A program made the position numbers and the translations under genes. Shown in pieces: positions 1 to 9,316 of a stretch of 23,754 nucleotides of DNA. The stretch comes from Cruorifilaria tuberocauda (lineage: Eukaryota > Nematoda > Chromadorea > Rhabditida > Onchocercidae): positions 1 to 23,754 of the forward strand of contig JABVXU010000726.1 in assembly GCA_013365365.1 (NCBI GenBank), in the 5' to 3' direction. Below the pieces are notes generated by a model. It did not search any database. It was not told the DNA's origin and worked only from the letters and a program-made list of their open reading frames with translations. Positions within the stretch are counted from its first letter, which is position 1; each line of letters starts with the position of its first letter.

Positions 1-537
1 TATGGTTTAAATTTCTTTTATTGACGTTTGATTTAGTGCCATGTGATTTCGCTAAGATTTTAATGTTATGATGATGTAAGATTTAAGATATAGGGGAGGT
101 GGGATTTACCGCTGTTACATTCAGAGTAACTAATTTATACTGAATACATCGGATAAAAATATTTTGTGGGGAACAGTAGTCCATTTGAATTTGGGTGAGA
201 TATTTTTTAACGTAATTTTAACTTATTATAATTGTTTTTAATTTTAGTTAAGACTAATGTTTCTTATACATTAGTTTTCATTAGAGTTTTATCCTGCATG
301 AAATTTAGAATACTAATTTGTCGTAAGATTCATAGAAGTTCATTTTCGTTCGTCAGAATAAGACATAGCAACTAATCGAAAATTGATTCAAATGTGTCGT
401 AGGAACGATCTTATATTTATTTCAGTGATCATAACAAATGTATCACCTGACATTGTACTGTTTTAAACAGAATTCTTAAGTAAATGCCAACAAAAGAGTT
501 GTCGCTTATTAAACTTTACTTTTTCTATTCTATGCAG
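1..537. other. No gene visible; possibly last intron of an upstream gene
   Basis: AT-rich sequence with frequent stops in all frames. I could not find an exon whose donor phase would feed the candidate terminal exon at 538. The TTTCAG near 435 opens only about 15 codons before a stop. If the exon at 538-643 is real, this stretch is most simply its preceding intron, with the rest of the gene outside the window. Confidence 0.4.
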
Positions 538-643
538 CGAAAAGGATTTGCACATAAGTGGAAATGCCTCAGTACCAAAAGAATTAATGCACATTACGAA
601 ACAGCACAACGACCGTAGATCTGAAAGTTGGTTGTGGGATTAG
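538..643 (+). CDS. Possible terminal exon of an upstream gene (partial)
   Basis: A pyrimidine-rich acceptor (TTTTTCTATTCTATGCAG) ends at 537. It is followed by an open frame, phase 2 on entry, of 34 codons ending in TAG at 641-643. The predicted tail starts EKDLHISGNASVPKEL and ends RRSESWLWD. An AATAAA lies 16 bases after the stop, as expected for a short nematode 3' UTR. I do not recognise the protein, and no partner exon lies in the window, so the gene identity is unknown. The acceptor, stop and poly(A) signal together make chance less likely, but a 34-codon open frame could still be random. Confidence 0.35.
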
Positions 644-658
644 CGTGTGTAGGTGGAA

Positions 659-664
659 AATAAA
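659..664 (+). terminator. AATAAA poly(A) signal candidate
   Basis: Canonical AATAAA 16 bases downstream of the TAG of the candidate terminal exon at 538-643. It would end that gene's mRNA at about 675-690. The spacing is short but within what nematode 3' ends show. Confidence 0.3.
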
Positions 665-1618
665 AGGCCGCAGGAAACTGATGTTTTATTTTTGACTCAC
701 AATCCGGCATCAACAAAACCGTTAGATGGAAGGCTGAGAAAGTATTAATTGTAATGATAGCTTTTACACCTAAAAATATAATATACTGAGAACATCAATG
801 TCGGGTCATTCCTTGAATTTCATAACACCTTGCTTTATGTAATTTTTTCGGTTGCACAGTCGCTGGCTGTACGATCAAATTTTTGTTCATTATCAGAAAT
901 AATCTGTTATTAAAAATAATTTTCGGACAAAATAGAAGAATTAGTAATCTGCGGTTGAACCCATATGAAGTTGCAGCAAGATAATATCATCTCGTGCATC
1001 CCTAATCACCTAATAATTACTTAATTAACACGGAATAACGGGAAAAAAAGTGACTTCAACTCGGTGTTTCAGATCTCTAACTCAAGCTCTATTCCGCAAC
1101 ACACAGAAACGGAGGAAGAGGAGAAGAGGGAGATGGAGAGAAAGAGAGCGAAAGAGACAGTTCAGAGGATTACTTCGCTGATAACGTCACGTTGTTACGG
1201 ATAATTGAGTCCCGCGTCCTGCAGTGAATTCTTGTCCCTGATATGACCGATTGTTGTGATTGTTTTGTCTCTTTTATCAATGGAGTTTGTAGTGGTGCTG
1301 AATGCTGGCTTTTGAAGGAAATCTATGGAATTGTTCATTTTGAAATGTTTTCGTAGAGGCAAAAGACTAGAAACATGTAGGGAAGAGACGGGAAAAATTA
1401 GAAGAAAAATTAATTGGGAGAAATTCGCGATTTTCTAACTTCAGTTGGGTGGAGTGCGGTGACGAGAGTCTGTATGTGCGTTCGAATCTGACCAGCGTAA
1501 CTAGAAGCCGGATGTGTCGGTAGCTTAATAGGACGGCTTTTTTTTTCTAAAATTGGTAGAGCTCTGTGTTACTTCATTTCATTTTGTACTGCTGCGTTTC
1601 GAATAGAGTGGTTTCAAA
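665..1618. promoter_or_regulatory. Non-coding region upstream of the PHRF1 gene
   Basis: No ORF or exon chain is supported here. It holds a purine-rich GA tract (1106-1160), an imperfect palindrome around AACGTCACGTT (1183-1193) that resembles a CRE/bZIP half-site pair, and a run of nine T at about 1538-1546. An in-frame TAG at 1604-1606 separates it from the ATG at 1619. The promoter and any trans-splice site of the PHRF1 gene should lie here. No TATA box can be told apart from the AT-rich background. Confidence 0.4.
1106..1160 (+). repeat. Purine-rich GA tract
   Basis: About 55 bases consisting almost only of A and G (GGAGGAAGAGGAGAAGAGGG and onward), in otherwise AT-rich sequence some 450 bases before the PHRF1 start codon. 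GA tracts are common in nematode promoters, so a regulatory role is possible. Simple low complexity is the alternative. Confidence 0.6.
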
Positions 1619-4600
1619 ATGGAGAAAGCAAGCGCGATATTTTGCTCCATATGTTTAGGGGTAGGTTATTATATCTCATTCTTTTCAGTCCTGAATAGGT
1701 TATTTCCAACTGTGCTCTGTTTTAAACTATACCCTAGGTGGGCTTTACTGATGTTAGTCGCAGCAGCTGGAGTGTTTTTTAGTCATATTGTTTAAACACT
1801 TTTTCATTTTAGCCTGCAAGCTGGCCGAAAGCAAGGCCCAATATATGCAAGCACACTTTCTGTTATCTCTGCATAGACACGTGGTTAAAGGTATGCTTTA
1901 TTCATACCATATCATGAATTTAGTAGTCTGGCTAATACATGTATAAGTTTTTGTCTACAAAATTGTATTTTAGATTACGTTGAGACGGCTTAGAAACTTA
2001 TATTATTTCAAGGGGAACAGTGTTACATTTACACAATAAATGAATTCTTCTAGAAGCGATCGGAATGTCCGTTATGTAAGAGACCGACCAAAATACTGGT
2101 GGTTATAAACCGGGATGGTAGAGAATATAAAATATCTGTGAGAGAAAGAACTTCTGTTCAGTATCAAAGAGAGGTAATTCATATCATTTTAATAACACAA
2201 TTTTTGTTTAGTTTTTTATTCTTATTGACTAAAAATAAAAATGGAATCTTCAATGTATTTCATCACCTAATTTTTCAGATTGATGAAGAACATAATCTAT
2301 TTCAAGAAATGGAGGATATAACAGTAACTTATGCTAGATGCCAAGTGTGCAACTTATCGAAGGATGAACACTTACTATTGCTTTGCGACGGAATTATTGG
2401 ACAGAATGTAGACGGAAGCTCAATTCGTTGTAATGCTGCGTGCGCTTTTTTTTTATCAGCGTTGTATTGAATCTTTTATGTTCAGTTAGGGGATGGAATT
2501 TCATGCTAATATATTAGAAAAACGCAGGATTTTTCAGTTTGAGAATTTTTTTTACAGGTGCCATTGTTACTGCCTACCGAAAAAATTTAGCAGTATACCA
2601 GATGGAGATTGGTTTTGCCCTTTTTGTGCTGATGTAAGAGTAAGTTTTAAGAGAATTTCCTTGATTTATATTAGCGCTGATTAGTAATATATCTTCTATA
2701 GCATTGCAGTCATAATATTTGCTCAATAGGTCACTCAAGAATTAGTGTACAACAGCCGGTATATGCGACGAAGGTCTCGACCATCATCAAATTACCAGCA
2801 GATGGATATCAGAGAATCTGAAATTCTGGATAAGGATCAGCCGGGTAAGAGATTGGATTAATAAGCGGTTTAATATGTTGGGGAAGAAAATGGTACTCCT
2901 GTAATCAATTAGTTATTAAAAGTGTGTGTACCAATGCTAATACTTTAAATAACTAGCTATAAATCAATTCATTCCATCATTCTTTTGCAGGACCGAGTAG
3001 AATAAATGAAAATTTTCGGTTGAAAGGATATATAGATGTATTTCATGAGAATAAATCTTTAATCGAATCGAGCTCAAGTAGTGTCAAGAATGGTTCGAGC
3101 GATAATGGGATGGAAAACGATTCGGGTTTTTCTTTTAATAGTAATTTCTCCAAAGGTATGTAGATTTCAGGTATTCTCTCCTACAAATACGTCAGTTTTA
3201 TGTAATCTTACGGAAATATTTTTCTGTGTGCATTTTTGATTTAAATACTGTTTTTGAAGAAGAGACATATTGTTTATAGTGAAGCAAACATTTAATCAGC
3301 ATTTGAGGTAAAGAAGAGTTCTGAACGGCTTTTCAAATATTCAGCCGTTAAAGAATTTTGTTTTTGAACTAGAATTTTTCGTATTCAAGTCAAATTCAAG
3401 TAGTTACGTTTTTTAATGCAAAGGTAGCCATTGTTTATGGCAAAAAATTGTTTTTGTTTTTCTAATCTAACGCACAAATATTAGTCTTTAAATGTCTATT
3501 AATCAGTCAATGACATACTGATGATTCAGCCGATGATGCTGACTGGGACAATCAAGACGGTATAGTTTTGGCGATAGATTCAGATACGGATTACAATCCT
3601 GTTGGAATGACTGAAGTAACGCAACGAAAACGACGTAATCATCGAAGAAGGGTGAAAAGAAAATTCAGAAAAAGGAAGAAAAGAAAAGGTACAGGGAAAA
3701 AAGGTGTGAAACATCATGATCGTCAGAGAGAAGGTGTTTCTGAGAAAAATGTTGTGAGAGAAAACAGGCGAAGGACGAACATACGGAAAAGCAAGGTAAT
3801 TGCTGATTTACGTTGCAGTTTTCGTAAGAAATATATACCGTAAGAAATATATACTATTTTAAATATATACCGTTTGCTTTAACCGTTTTCTTTAATGAAA
3901 GTAGTATTTGAGTGTATCCATCATTCAATAATTGAGGATGTTGTCCTATGACAGGAGAATGTTGTCTTGAGGATGGGTGCGAAGTCAGTGACATATATCA
4001 GTTATAGCTTATTTTTTAGGGTATAACTGGAGCTCAGAGACGACTGGTTGAAGCTATACGTTTGAATTCTTTGGTTGGTCGACAGAAAAAACGGGGAAAC
4101 ACGCGGTATGCAGAACTGTCTCAATTTTGATTGAGATTAAGGATCTGGCATAGCCATATTAAAGGAATATTTTTCTTAATTATGTAAAGGGGTTTAATAA
4201 AAAAATTTGCTCGTGCCTTATTAAAATGTTTTTGCTACTAGTACAGATAAGGCTGGTCGGCTAATGTCGTAGGTTTTGAGACTTGGTGGTACTAGTGGAT
4301 TGAAATCAGCATTTCTTCAGTTCTGGATTTTCAGATATTTCATGTCAAATTCCATTTGTCGGAGATCATTAAATACACTTATGCTTTCCATCAGAAGCAG
4401 CGATGACTTGGATGAACCAGTCGAAACGTCGTATATTTTAGGATTCTTTGCATTTTTTTTAGACTTTAATGCACTTTTGTATCCGATTTTACTTTTTTCT
4501 GTATCAGTTTATTGTATCGCTAAATATCTTGATTTCTGTTTTTACAGGAATATGCTGTTGACAAAGCATCTGAATAATAAAATATCCAATGAAAAGCCCG

Positions 4601-7600
4601 TGTAAGTTTGTTTTCACAGATGTTTTTTAAGTAAGTCAATTTCTAATTCACCTTTTCAATATGTTTTCTATAAACATGGAGTTTAAGAGAAGAAACAGAT
4701 TTAATTACTCCAATTATGCTCGAACAAGCAAAAACTTTGGCACCTGCTCGATATCAGCGCATCTTACGTGACGGCACAATTGGTGAAAGTGAGGAAGTCA
4801 TCAAGCAAAGAAAAAAATTAATTGACGAAAAACTCGTGACTTATAACGAACTAATTTTTTCGGAAGGCATAAAGGTCAGTTTGCCAATTTAGATTTGAAT
4901 CCTCTTTAGTTTCGTTGATTTTAACTACAGTTGTCATCTTAGTCCTTTGGCATCCTACATTTCCTCGTACTTTGTTCATATTTATCTGCTGTTCATGTGC
5001 CTTAGAAGCATAATTCATCGCTCTTGTAGGTCGTGGGACTTATTTATTTTATAAAACATTTAACGTAATGTGAGAAGTTTTAGGACTAGGAAACAATATT
5101 TCGCACTCCGTATTTCAGTTTCGTAGGTAGAGCAAAGTCACGAGAAGGTGGTGTGACTTTGAATCTGATGTTTCTGCAAACTCTTATGTCACGAATTAAT
5201 TGTTATAGCCATTAACGATAATATATACTTTGGTAAAACACGTTTTAGTTACTTGGTATCTTTAATATTTTTGTTTAGTTTTAATCATAGAAACAATGAT
5301 TTCGTTCGTTAAAGATAATTTAAGCTTTTTAATAAAGTTTGTTAGTTGGTTTTTTCTTGAGATCCTATATCTATCTACATTTGCATATTTTTGTATTATA
5401 ACTTGTATTCTCCTTCATACAAAAGAACTTGAGATGTTTAGGATATAGAAGCTGAAAATTTTGAGTAATGATTGTAATTTCCATCGCTTCTTAATGTATT
5501 ATAGTAGTGTTTCATACATGTTATATTTTTGTTTTTCTGGACAGTGAAGACAAGAAGTGTAACGCTTTACTTTTTTAACCGAGTTTTATCCATATTTGTC
5601 ATTCTTTCCATTTTCAAGTGATATCTGTCTTATTGCATTGTCTATTTTAATGATAGCGCACTGCGTTTTGCGTTTTAGTTCGCAAAGTAGTTCGTAAATT
5701 TATTATTAGATAGGTGAATTGCAGGTTTCAGATGAAAGCATATCAATGTATTCGGCTAGCAGCAGTCATACTGAAACGAAAGAAAAGCGGAAAAGACGCC
5801 CATCACGCTGGGGCACTCCTACTACTTCAAAAAGCTATGATAATACTATTATAACTGCTTCAATACCTCTCCCTTTGGGACCACCGTTAAAACAATCAGC
5901 GGTTTCTTTAGAAAATATACCAGTACCTTCGACAGATCAACAACCGCCACAGCCGCAAGTGACAATGCCATCAAGGCTATCTGCTCTTAATAGTTTGCTT
6001 TATAATTTTATAATTATAATTTGCTTTTCATCACGTTAAGAAATTCCAAAACTTTAATGGATAGAGCGTATTACAATTGGTCTCTCATAGATGTGCTTAC
6101 ATGGTGGACACATGTTGGATATTTCGTAACATAAGTAATATATGTATCAAAATGTAAAAAATTTACGTAGCGAAATGTAAAAAAAAGTTTCGTCGTTACT
6201 GTAGAATCTAACTGCACATTTGTAGCTGCTCCTTCTACTTCTTTTGCGCTCAAATCGGCATCGATACCATCATTTGGAATGCCTGCTGGACAGCCGCAGA
6301 TCAGTTTGGCTCCGTTTGCTGGTTCAGGTCTAGGTCAACAACCTCTTGGTTTGAATCAGCAGTCTTTGGTTGCTCTAGGACAACAACCAGTACCAGGTTT
6401 AAGCCAAACTCAGTTAACATCTATTGGACAAGGATCATTAGTTCAAATGCAGCCGTCTTTTTTGCCGAATTTCTTCTTACCACCGCTGAATTTAGGTGCA
6501 AGTAAGTTCAGCTTTTTTTTAACGTATATTAGAACTTTTTTCACATGAAAGTCCTGAAATTGAATAATGGGCTAGAACATATTTATATGTTGGTTTTATG
6601 GTAATGAACTTTTGATTTGCATGTGCTCGATTAATCACCATCATTCTTTGAAGCGGATTTTTTAGTGAACGGTTTATTGGCAGCAGGTTTACTTGCAAAT
6701 AACAATCCATTGGCAGCTCCGCCGATAACTCAACCACTAAGTCAACCATCTTCTGCAACCATGACTCCTTTTGTGTTGAATCCAGTGCAGCTTTCAGCAG
6801 CCTCAGCTCAGCAACTGAATCAACATTTTGTAAATTTGGCAACAACACTACGAAATGTAGATGCAGCTGCTGATTCCGCACATTTGTCTCAGCAACCTCC
6901 TAAACAGCCGGAGGGTGTTCCGCCACCTCCGCCGGTCATGAAGACATCAGAATCCACATCCAGCAATATATCTTTATGCGAACCATTGGCTGAAAAAATC
7001 AGAAAATTAATTGAAGCTAGTAATGTAAGACCTCTATGCGACTCAAGTGTCGAAAATGGTATCACAAAAGTTGGTGTTGGAGTAGATGTGCGTTTTTCTT
7101 TCTTTTTGTTCCTAAATTTCTCACTCTGTATATATTTACATTTCATTTTATTTCACTTTAACAGTTTTATAAGTAAACTGATTAGTTACCTTTATATAAT
7201 GGTGATTCTTTGTTTGAGGATGAAATAAACAATGTGGCGCTGTATGATGTTTCAAAAGTGGGCGAGTCGGGGCGTAAAAGCGCCAGCGCAGACGACGAAG
7301 AAACTGGCGAGGCTATCAGAGGAAAAAAATTTCACAAAAATGGTGCAATGTTTGAGGAAGCTCGACGAATGCTTTCTTCTTCACTTAAGAAAGCTTACAG
7401 GTATGCGGCTTTCCAAGATATGAAGTTCTTTTGTGCTAGTTAGATTTCTAAGAGATAAAGTGATTACCTGAAATGCGTTATTTGTTTATATTTCTGTTTA
7501 TTCCCACCCGTTTTTAGATTGAAGCAAATTACTAAACAAGAATATAAGGAAATAATGAAGAAAGGTGTGACGGCGTTATCTCAGCGCACAAAACTGGATC

Positions 7601-7671
7601 AAAGAAAAGTGGATGAGTATGCAGCAAAGTATGTAGAGTGCGTTATACACCGTCGTAAGAAACGGCACTGA
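1619..7671 (+). CDS. PHRF1: PHRF1-type RING and PHD finger protein, 17 exons
   Basis: Predicted exons: 1619-1660, 1813-1890, 2054-2173, 2279-2439, 2558-2639, 2730-2844, 2991-3155, 3530-3795, 4020-4105, 4335-4430, 4548-4601, 4688-4874, 5725-5992, 6226-6501, 6666-7087, 7186-7400, 7518-7671. All reading phases agree and the product is about 928 residues. The order is RING (C3HC4, residues about 9-50), PHD (about 101-160), an Arg/Lys tract (about 290-340) that should act as a nuclear signal, a Gln/Pro-rich middle and a C-terminal helical domain. This order is that of PHRF1. The human protein is longer; it is a ubiquitin ligase reported to act on TGIF in TGF-beta signalling, with a chromatin-reading PHD and a C-terminal end that contacts the RNA polymerase II tail. 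The start is the first ATG after an in-frame TAG at 1604. The weakest junctions are the donor at 5993 (GTTTGC) and the acceptor at 7185 (GATTAG). Target and partners in worms are inferred only by family. Confidence 0.88.
1643..2077 (+). other. PHRF1: RING finger of the PHRF1 protein (exons 1-3)
   Basis: The zinc ligands are split over three exons: CSIC in exon 1, CKHTFCYLC in exon 2 and CPLC in exon 3. Loop lengths (13 residues between the first pair and CxH, about 10 before the last pair) fit a C3HC4 RING. The Trp in DTW before the last pair is the usual E2-contact position. All eight ligands are present, so ubiquitin ligase activity is expected. The joins use donors at 1661 and 1891 and acceptors at 1812 and 2053. 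Confidence 0.88.
2339..2627 (+). other. PHRF1: PHD finger of the PHRF1 protein, with an enlarged loop
   Basis: Ligands in order: CQVC, then LLLLC, then a Cys after SSIR, then His and Cys in CHCYC, then WFCPFC. The frame crosses an intron with donor GTGCGC (2440) and acceptor TTACAG (ends 2557); the join rebuilds CNAACHCYC in phase. The spacing Cys-x4-His-x2-Cys and the aromatic WFCPFC end are typical. The third-to-fourth ligand spacing is 14 residues instead of the usual 2. PHD fingers of this family read histone H3 tails; which mark this one reads cannot be told from sequence. Confidence 0.85.
3823..3854 (+). repeat. Perfect 16-base tandem duplication in an intron
   Basis: CGTAAGAAATATATAC occurs at 3823-3838 and again at 3839-3854 without a break, and AAATATATACCG follows as a partial third copy (about 3861-3872). 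It lies 27 bases inside intron 8 of the PHRF1 gene. Each unit carries a GTAAGA string that resembles a splice donor. Confidence 0.9.
4875..5724 (+). other. PHRF1: Long intron 12 of the PHRF1 gene
   Basis: 850 bases from donor GTCAGT to acceptor TGAATTGCAG, the largest intron in this gene. It is T-rich on the + strand with stops in all frames. I see no nested gene, RNA gene or transposon ends. Confidence 0.7.
6226..7087 (+). other. PHRF1: Gln/Pro-rich low-complexity region of the PHRF1 protein
   Basis: Exons 14 and 15 encode repeated LGQQP-like units (LGQQPLGLNQQSLVALGQQP), a stretch with TQPLSQPSS and QQLNQ, and a PPPPP run. Charged residues are nearly absent, unlike the basic N-terminal half and the charged C-terminus. 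Such segments are usually disordered and support weak multivalent contacts in nuclear proteins. That role is inference. Confidence 0.7.
7330..7668 (+). other. PHRF1: C-terminal helical domain of the PHRF1 protein
   Basis: The last two exons encode FEEARRMLSSSLKKAYR, then LKQITKQEYKEIMKKGVTAL, then KVDEYAAKYVECV, ending in HRRKKRH. The pattern of a helix, an ITKxEYKxI core and a helix ending in a basic tail matches the conserved C-terminal end of PHRF1 and the related CTD-binding SR-like proteins. It is thought to bind the phosphorylated tail of RNA polymerase II. The splice join (donor at 7401, acceptor ending 7517) falls in the linker before the core and keeps the frame. Confidence 0.75.
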
Positions 7672-7685
7672 GCTTAGCACTCAGT
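7667..7685 (+). promoter_or_regulatory. Stem-loop spanning the PHRF1 stop codon
   Basis: ACTGAG (7667-7672) and CTCAGT (7680-7685) are perfect inverted copies with a 7-base loop, followed by CTTTTT. The stop TGA (7669-7671) sits in the 5' arm. Six base pairs can arise by chance in 24 kb; the placement on the stop codon is the reason to record it. Confidence 0.35.
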
Positions 7686-7741
7686 CTTTTTGCGGTACTA
7701 TATGCAATTTTCCAACATAGATGTTAAAAGGGGTAATATAG

Positions 7742-7988
7742 ATTGGCCGCGTATTTTAACGATGGCGTATGCATGCTTTATTGCGAAAGGGCATTTATGC
7801 GGTATTTCCAGGTATTTATAGAAAGGTGAGCACAATATTTTAGGTCTCCCAAACTTTGCACTGCTTTACTCTAAATGCATTTTTTGGTTAGGCTTTATTC
7901 AAGCAGTTGTGAATGCGCATGCTTGTGTCCTTGCTTATTCAGGTACCTTCAACAAGCAGCTGAGCAATATTTCGTCCTGATTTTGTAA
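7742..7988 (+). CDS. Weak candidate: small two-exon Cys-rich ORF after PHRF1
   Basis: An acceptor-like AATATAG (ends 7741) opens a frame to 7825 with donor GTGAGC. A good acceptor, TTTTTTGGTTAG (ends 7891), then opens 7892-7988, ending in TAA. The phases join. The second part reads SSSCECACLCPCLF and then YLQQAAEQYFVLIL. A poly(A) signal follows at 8071. The position, 70 bases after the PHRF1 stop, would suit the second gene of a nematode operon or an alternative 3' end. There is no good start codon and I do not recognise the protein. Chance is the likelier explanation. Confidence 0.15.
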
Positions 7989-8070
7989 TTTCAATTGCCA
8001 AGTATAACCTAACATAAATATGACATTGTGTTGTTCTATTTCACCATCTTATTATGGATGTAAATTATGC

Positions 8071-8076
8071 AATAAA
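8071..8076 (+). terminator. AATAAA poly(A) signal candidate for PHRF1
   Basis: First canonical AATAAA on the + strand after the PHRF1 stop codon, 400 bases downstream. It would give a 3' UTR of about 420 bases. Variant signals nearer the stop cannot be excluded. Confidence 0.4.
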
Positions 8077-9201
8077 TTTTGTATTTACTAATGGAATTGC
8101 ATTCGGTTTTTGATTGTATTGAGCAATGATTGCTGATTAAGGAACATTTCTATTACATATTTTTTCAGTTTCTCCGTTTAAGTCAAGATATCTCTCACAC
8201 ACTGTTCTTTGAGAATGGGCTCAGTGTGCATCCTATCAATTTCATTCGATTTTTCAGTCACTGCAAAACAAAACCAAAATGTCGGAAAAGCGATTACTCA
8301 GCACACATTATATCTCAGGAATGAATACATATTAATGAAATATTTGCAGAGATTTCTAGTTATTTCTCTAAAGTTATAACTTATCTGAATAATTATCACT
8401 TTTACCTTAAAATGCAGCAGAGGATATGTCATAAGAATCCTTCGTTTATCATAAATTTAAATAATGCTCGCTTTAATCTTTGATATTTGATATCTTGAAT
8501 CACTGCAAACAGTTCGCTTCTGGGAAATTGTCATCATGTTTGTCAACAAATTTGGATCATTGATTTAGTCTTTGATGTTTTAAATCGCTGTGTAATAGGT
8601 TCCACAGTGAAATCTCATGCAAGAAACATACTGCTGACCCCTACATACTCTCCCACCCAAATCAACAATTCTTAACCAATCATCAACAAAACAGGATTCC
8701 TACATCAACTGATTCAAGGATCACAACATTGCAGTCGATAAACCAGAGGATATGTTCTCGAAAACTCTATTTCTTAAAAAGGGGATCCAACCCAATCAAA
8801 ATATCTTGATAATAGTTTTGTGGGAGGACCACGTACACTCCGGCTTAGATTTCCAAAAACCCAAAATGTTTGTAACTGAAGCCCATTGTACAGTGTAGTT
8901 TGATCAATTTAAGCCAGAGAAATTTTACCTTCCGGAAAAAGTCTGCAGCATATATGTAGGGGAAGTGCGGCGGAGCATGCAACGGATTTTGTGAATAATA
9001 GCTTTCCTGTGTTGTGTTGTAGAGGCTGAAAAATCTTTCATCAAAACATCCAGTTGGTGCAATACATGCAAATTTGTTATAAATTCGTATAAAATGCGAA
9101 AGAACAGCAAACGTGAGAATTCGTCCATAAAAACTGAGAACAAAATTGTGACGACGCGATGGTGCGGAAATATCGCGGCAGATCAGTGAAGTCATACGTT
9201 A

Positions 9202-9316
9202 TCAGACGAGAGGAGCGAAATGAAATACGGCGTTGGGTTCGTTCTCCGGGTCAATCTTTCGTAACTCCGGCAGTGGCATGCGAGGTCTCGTTAACTGTTC
9301 CTCTTCCCACAGCACA
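9202..9316 (-). other. FAM193: Last coding exon of the FAM193 gene
   Basis: A strong acceptor (ACGATTTTTTGCAG on the minus strand) follows the donor GTATGT at 9436. Joining CG to T at the boundary rebuilds an Arg codon and continues FKR into VLWEEEQLTRPRMPL and PELRKIDPENEPNAVF, ending with TGA at 9202-9204. Reading straight through the donor at 9436 instead gives a frame ending at 9334, but that ignores the better splice pair. The overlapping + strand ORF (9159-9347) is the shadow of this exon. Confidence 0.8.

Larger units (their letters stand above)
7672..9201. other. Gap between two convergent genes (3' UTRs)
   Basis: 1.53 kb between the PHRF1 stop and the FAM193 stop on the opposite strand. 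It should hold both 3' UTRs. An AATAAA on the + strand lies at 8071-8076. Open frames within it (for example 8845-9195 on the - strand) have neither protein-like composition nor splice-site support. A weak two-exon ORF at 7742-7988 is listed separately. Confidence 0.6.

Noticed and set aside
1479..1533. Pol III box-like strings (GTTCGAATC near 1480, TAGCTTAATAGG near 1522) followed by a T run, suggesting a permuted tRNA
   Set aside because: The B-box-like string precedes the A-box-like one, the T-arm pairs only three of five positions, and no acceptor stem forms. Chance matches.
6519..7146. Minus-strand ORFs over PHRF1 exon 15
   Set aside because: Shadows of the low-complexity PHRF1 exon; no independent support.
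8477..8600. Two loosely similar stretches (TCTTTGATATTT / TCTTTGATGTTT with following CACTGCA / CGCTGTG) as a possible repeat
   Set aside because: Identity is too low over too short a span to separate from AT-rich background.
8845..9195. 116-codon minus-strand ORF next to the FAM193 stop
   Set aside because: It lies downstream of the FAM193 TGA at 9202-9204, has no splice signals that join it, and its composition looks like translated UTR.
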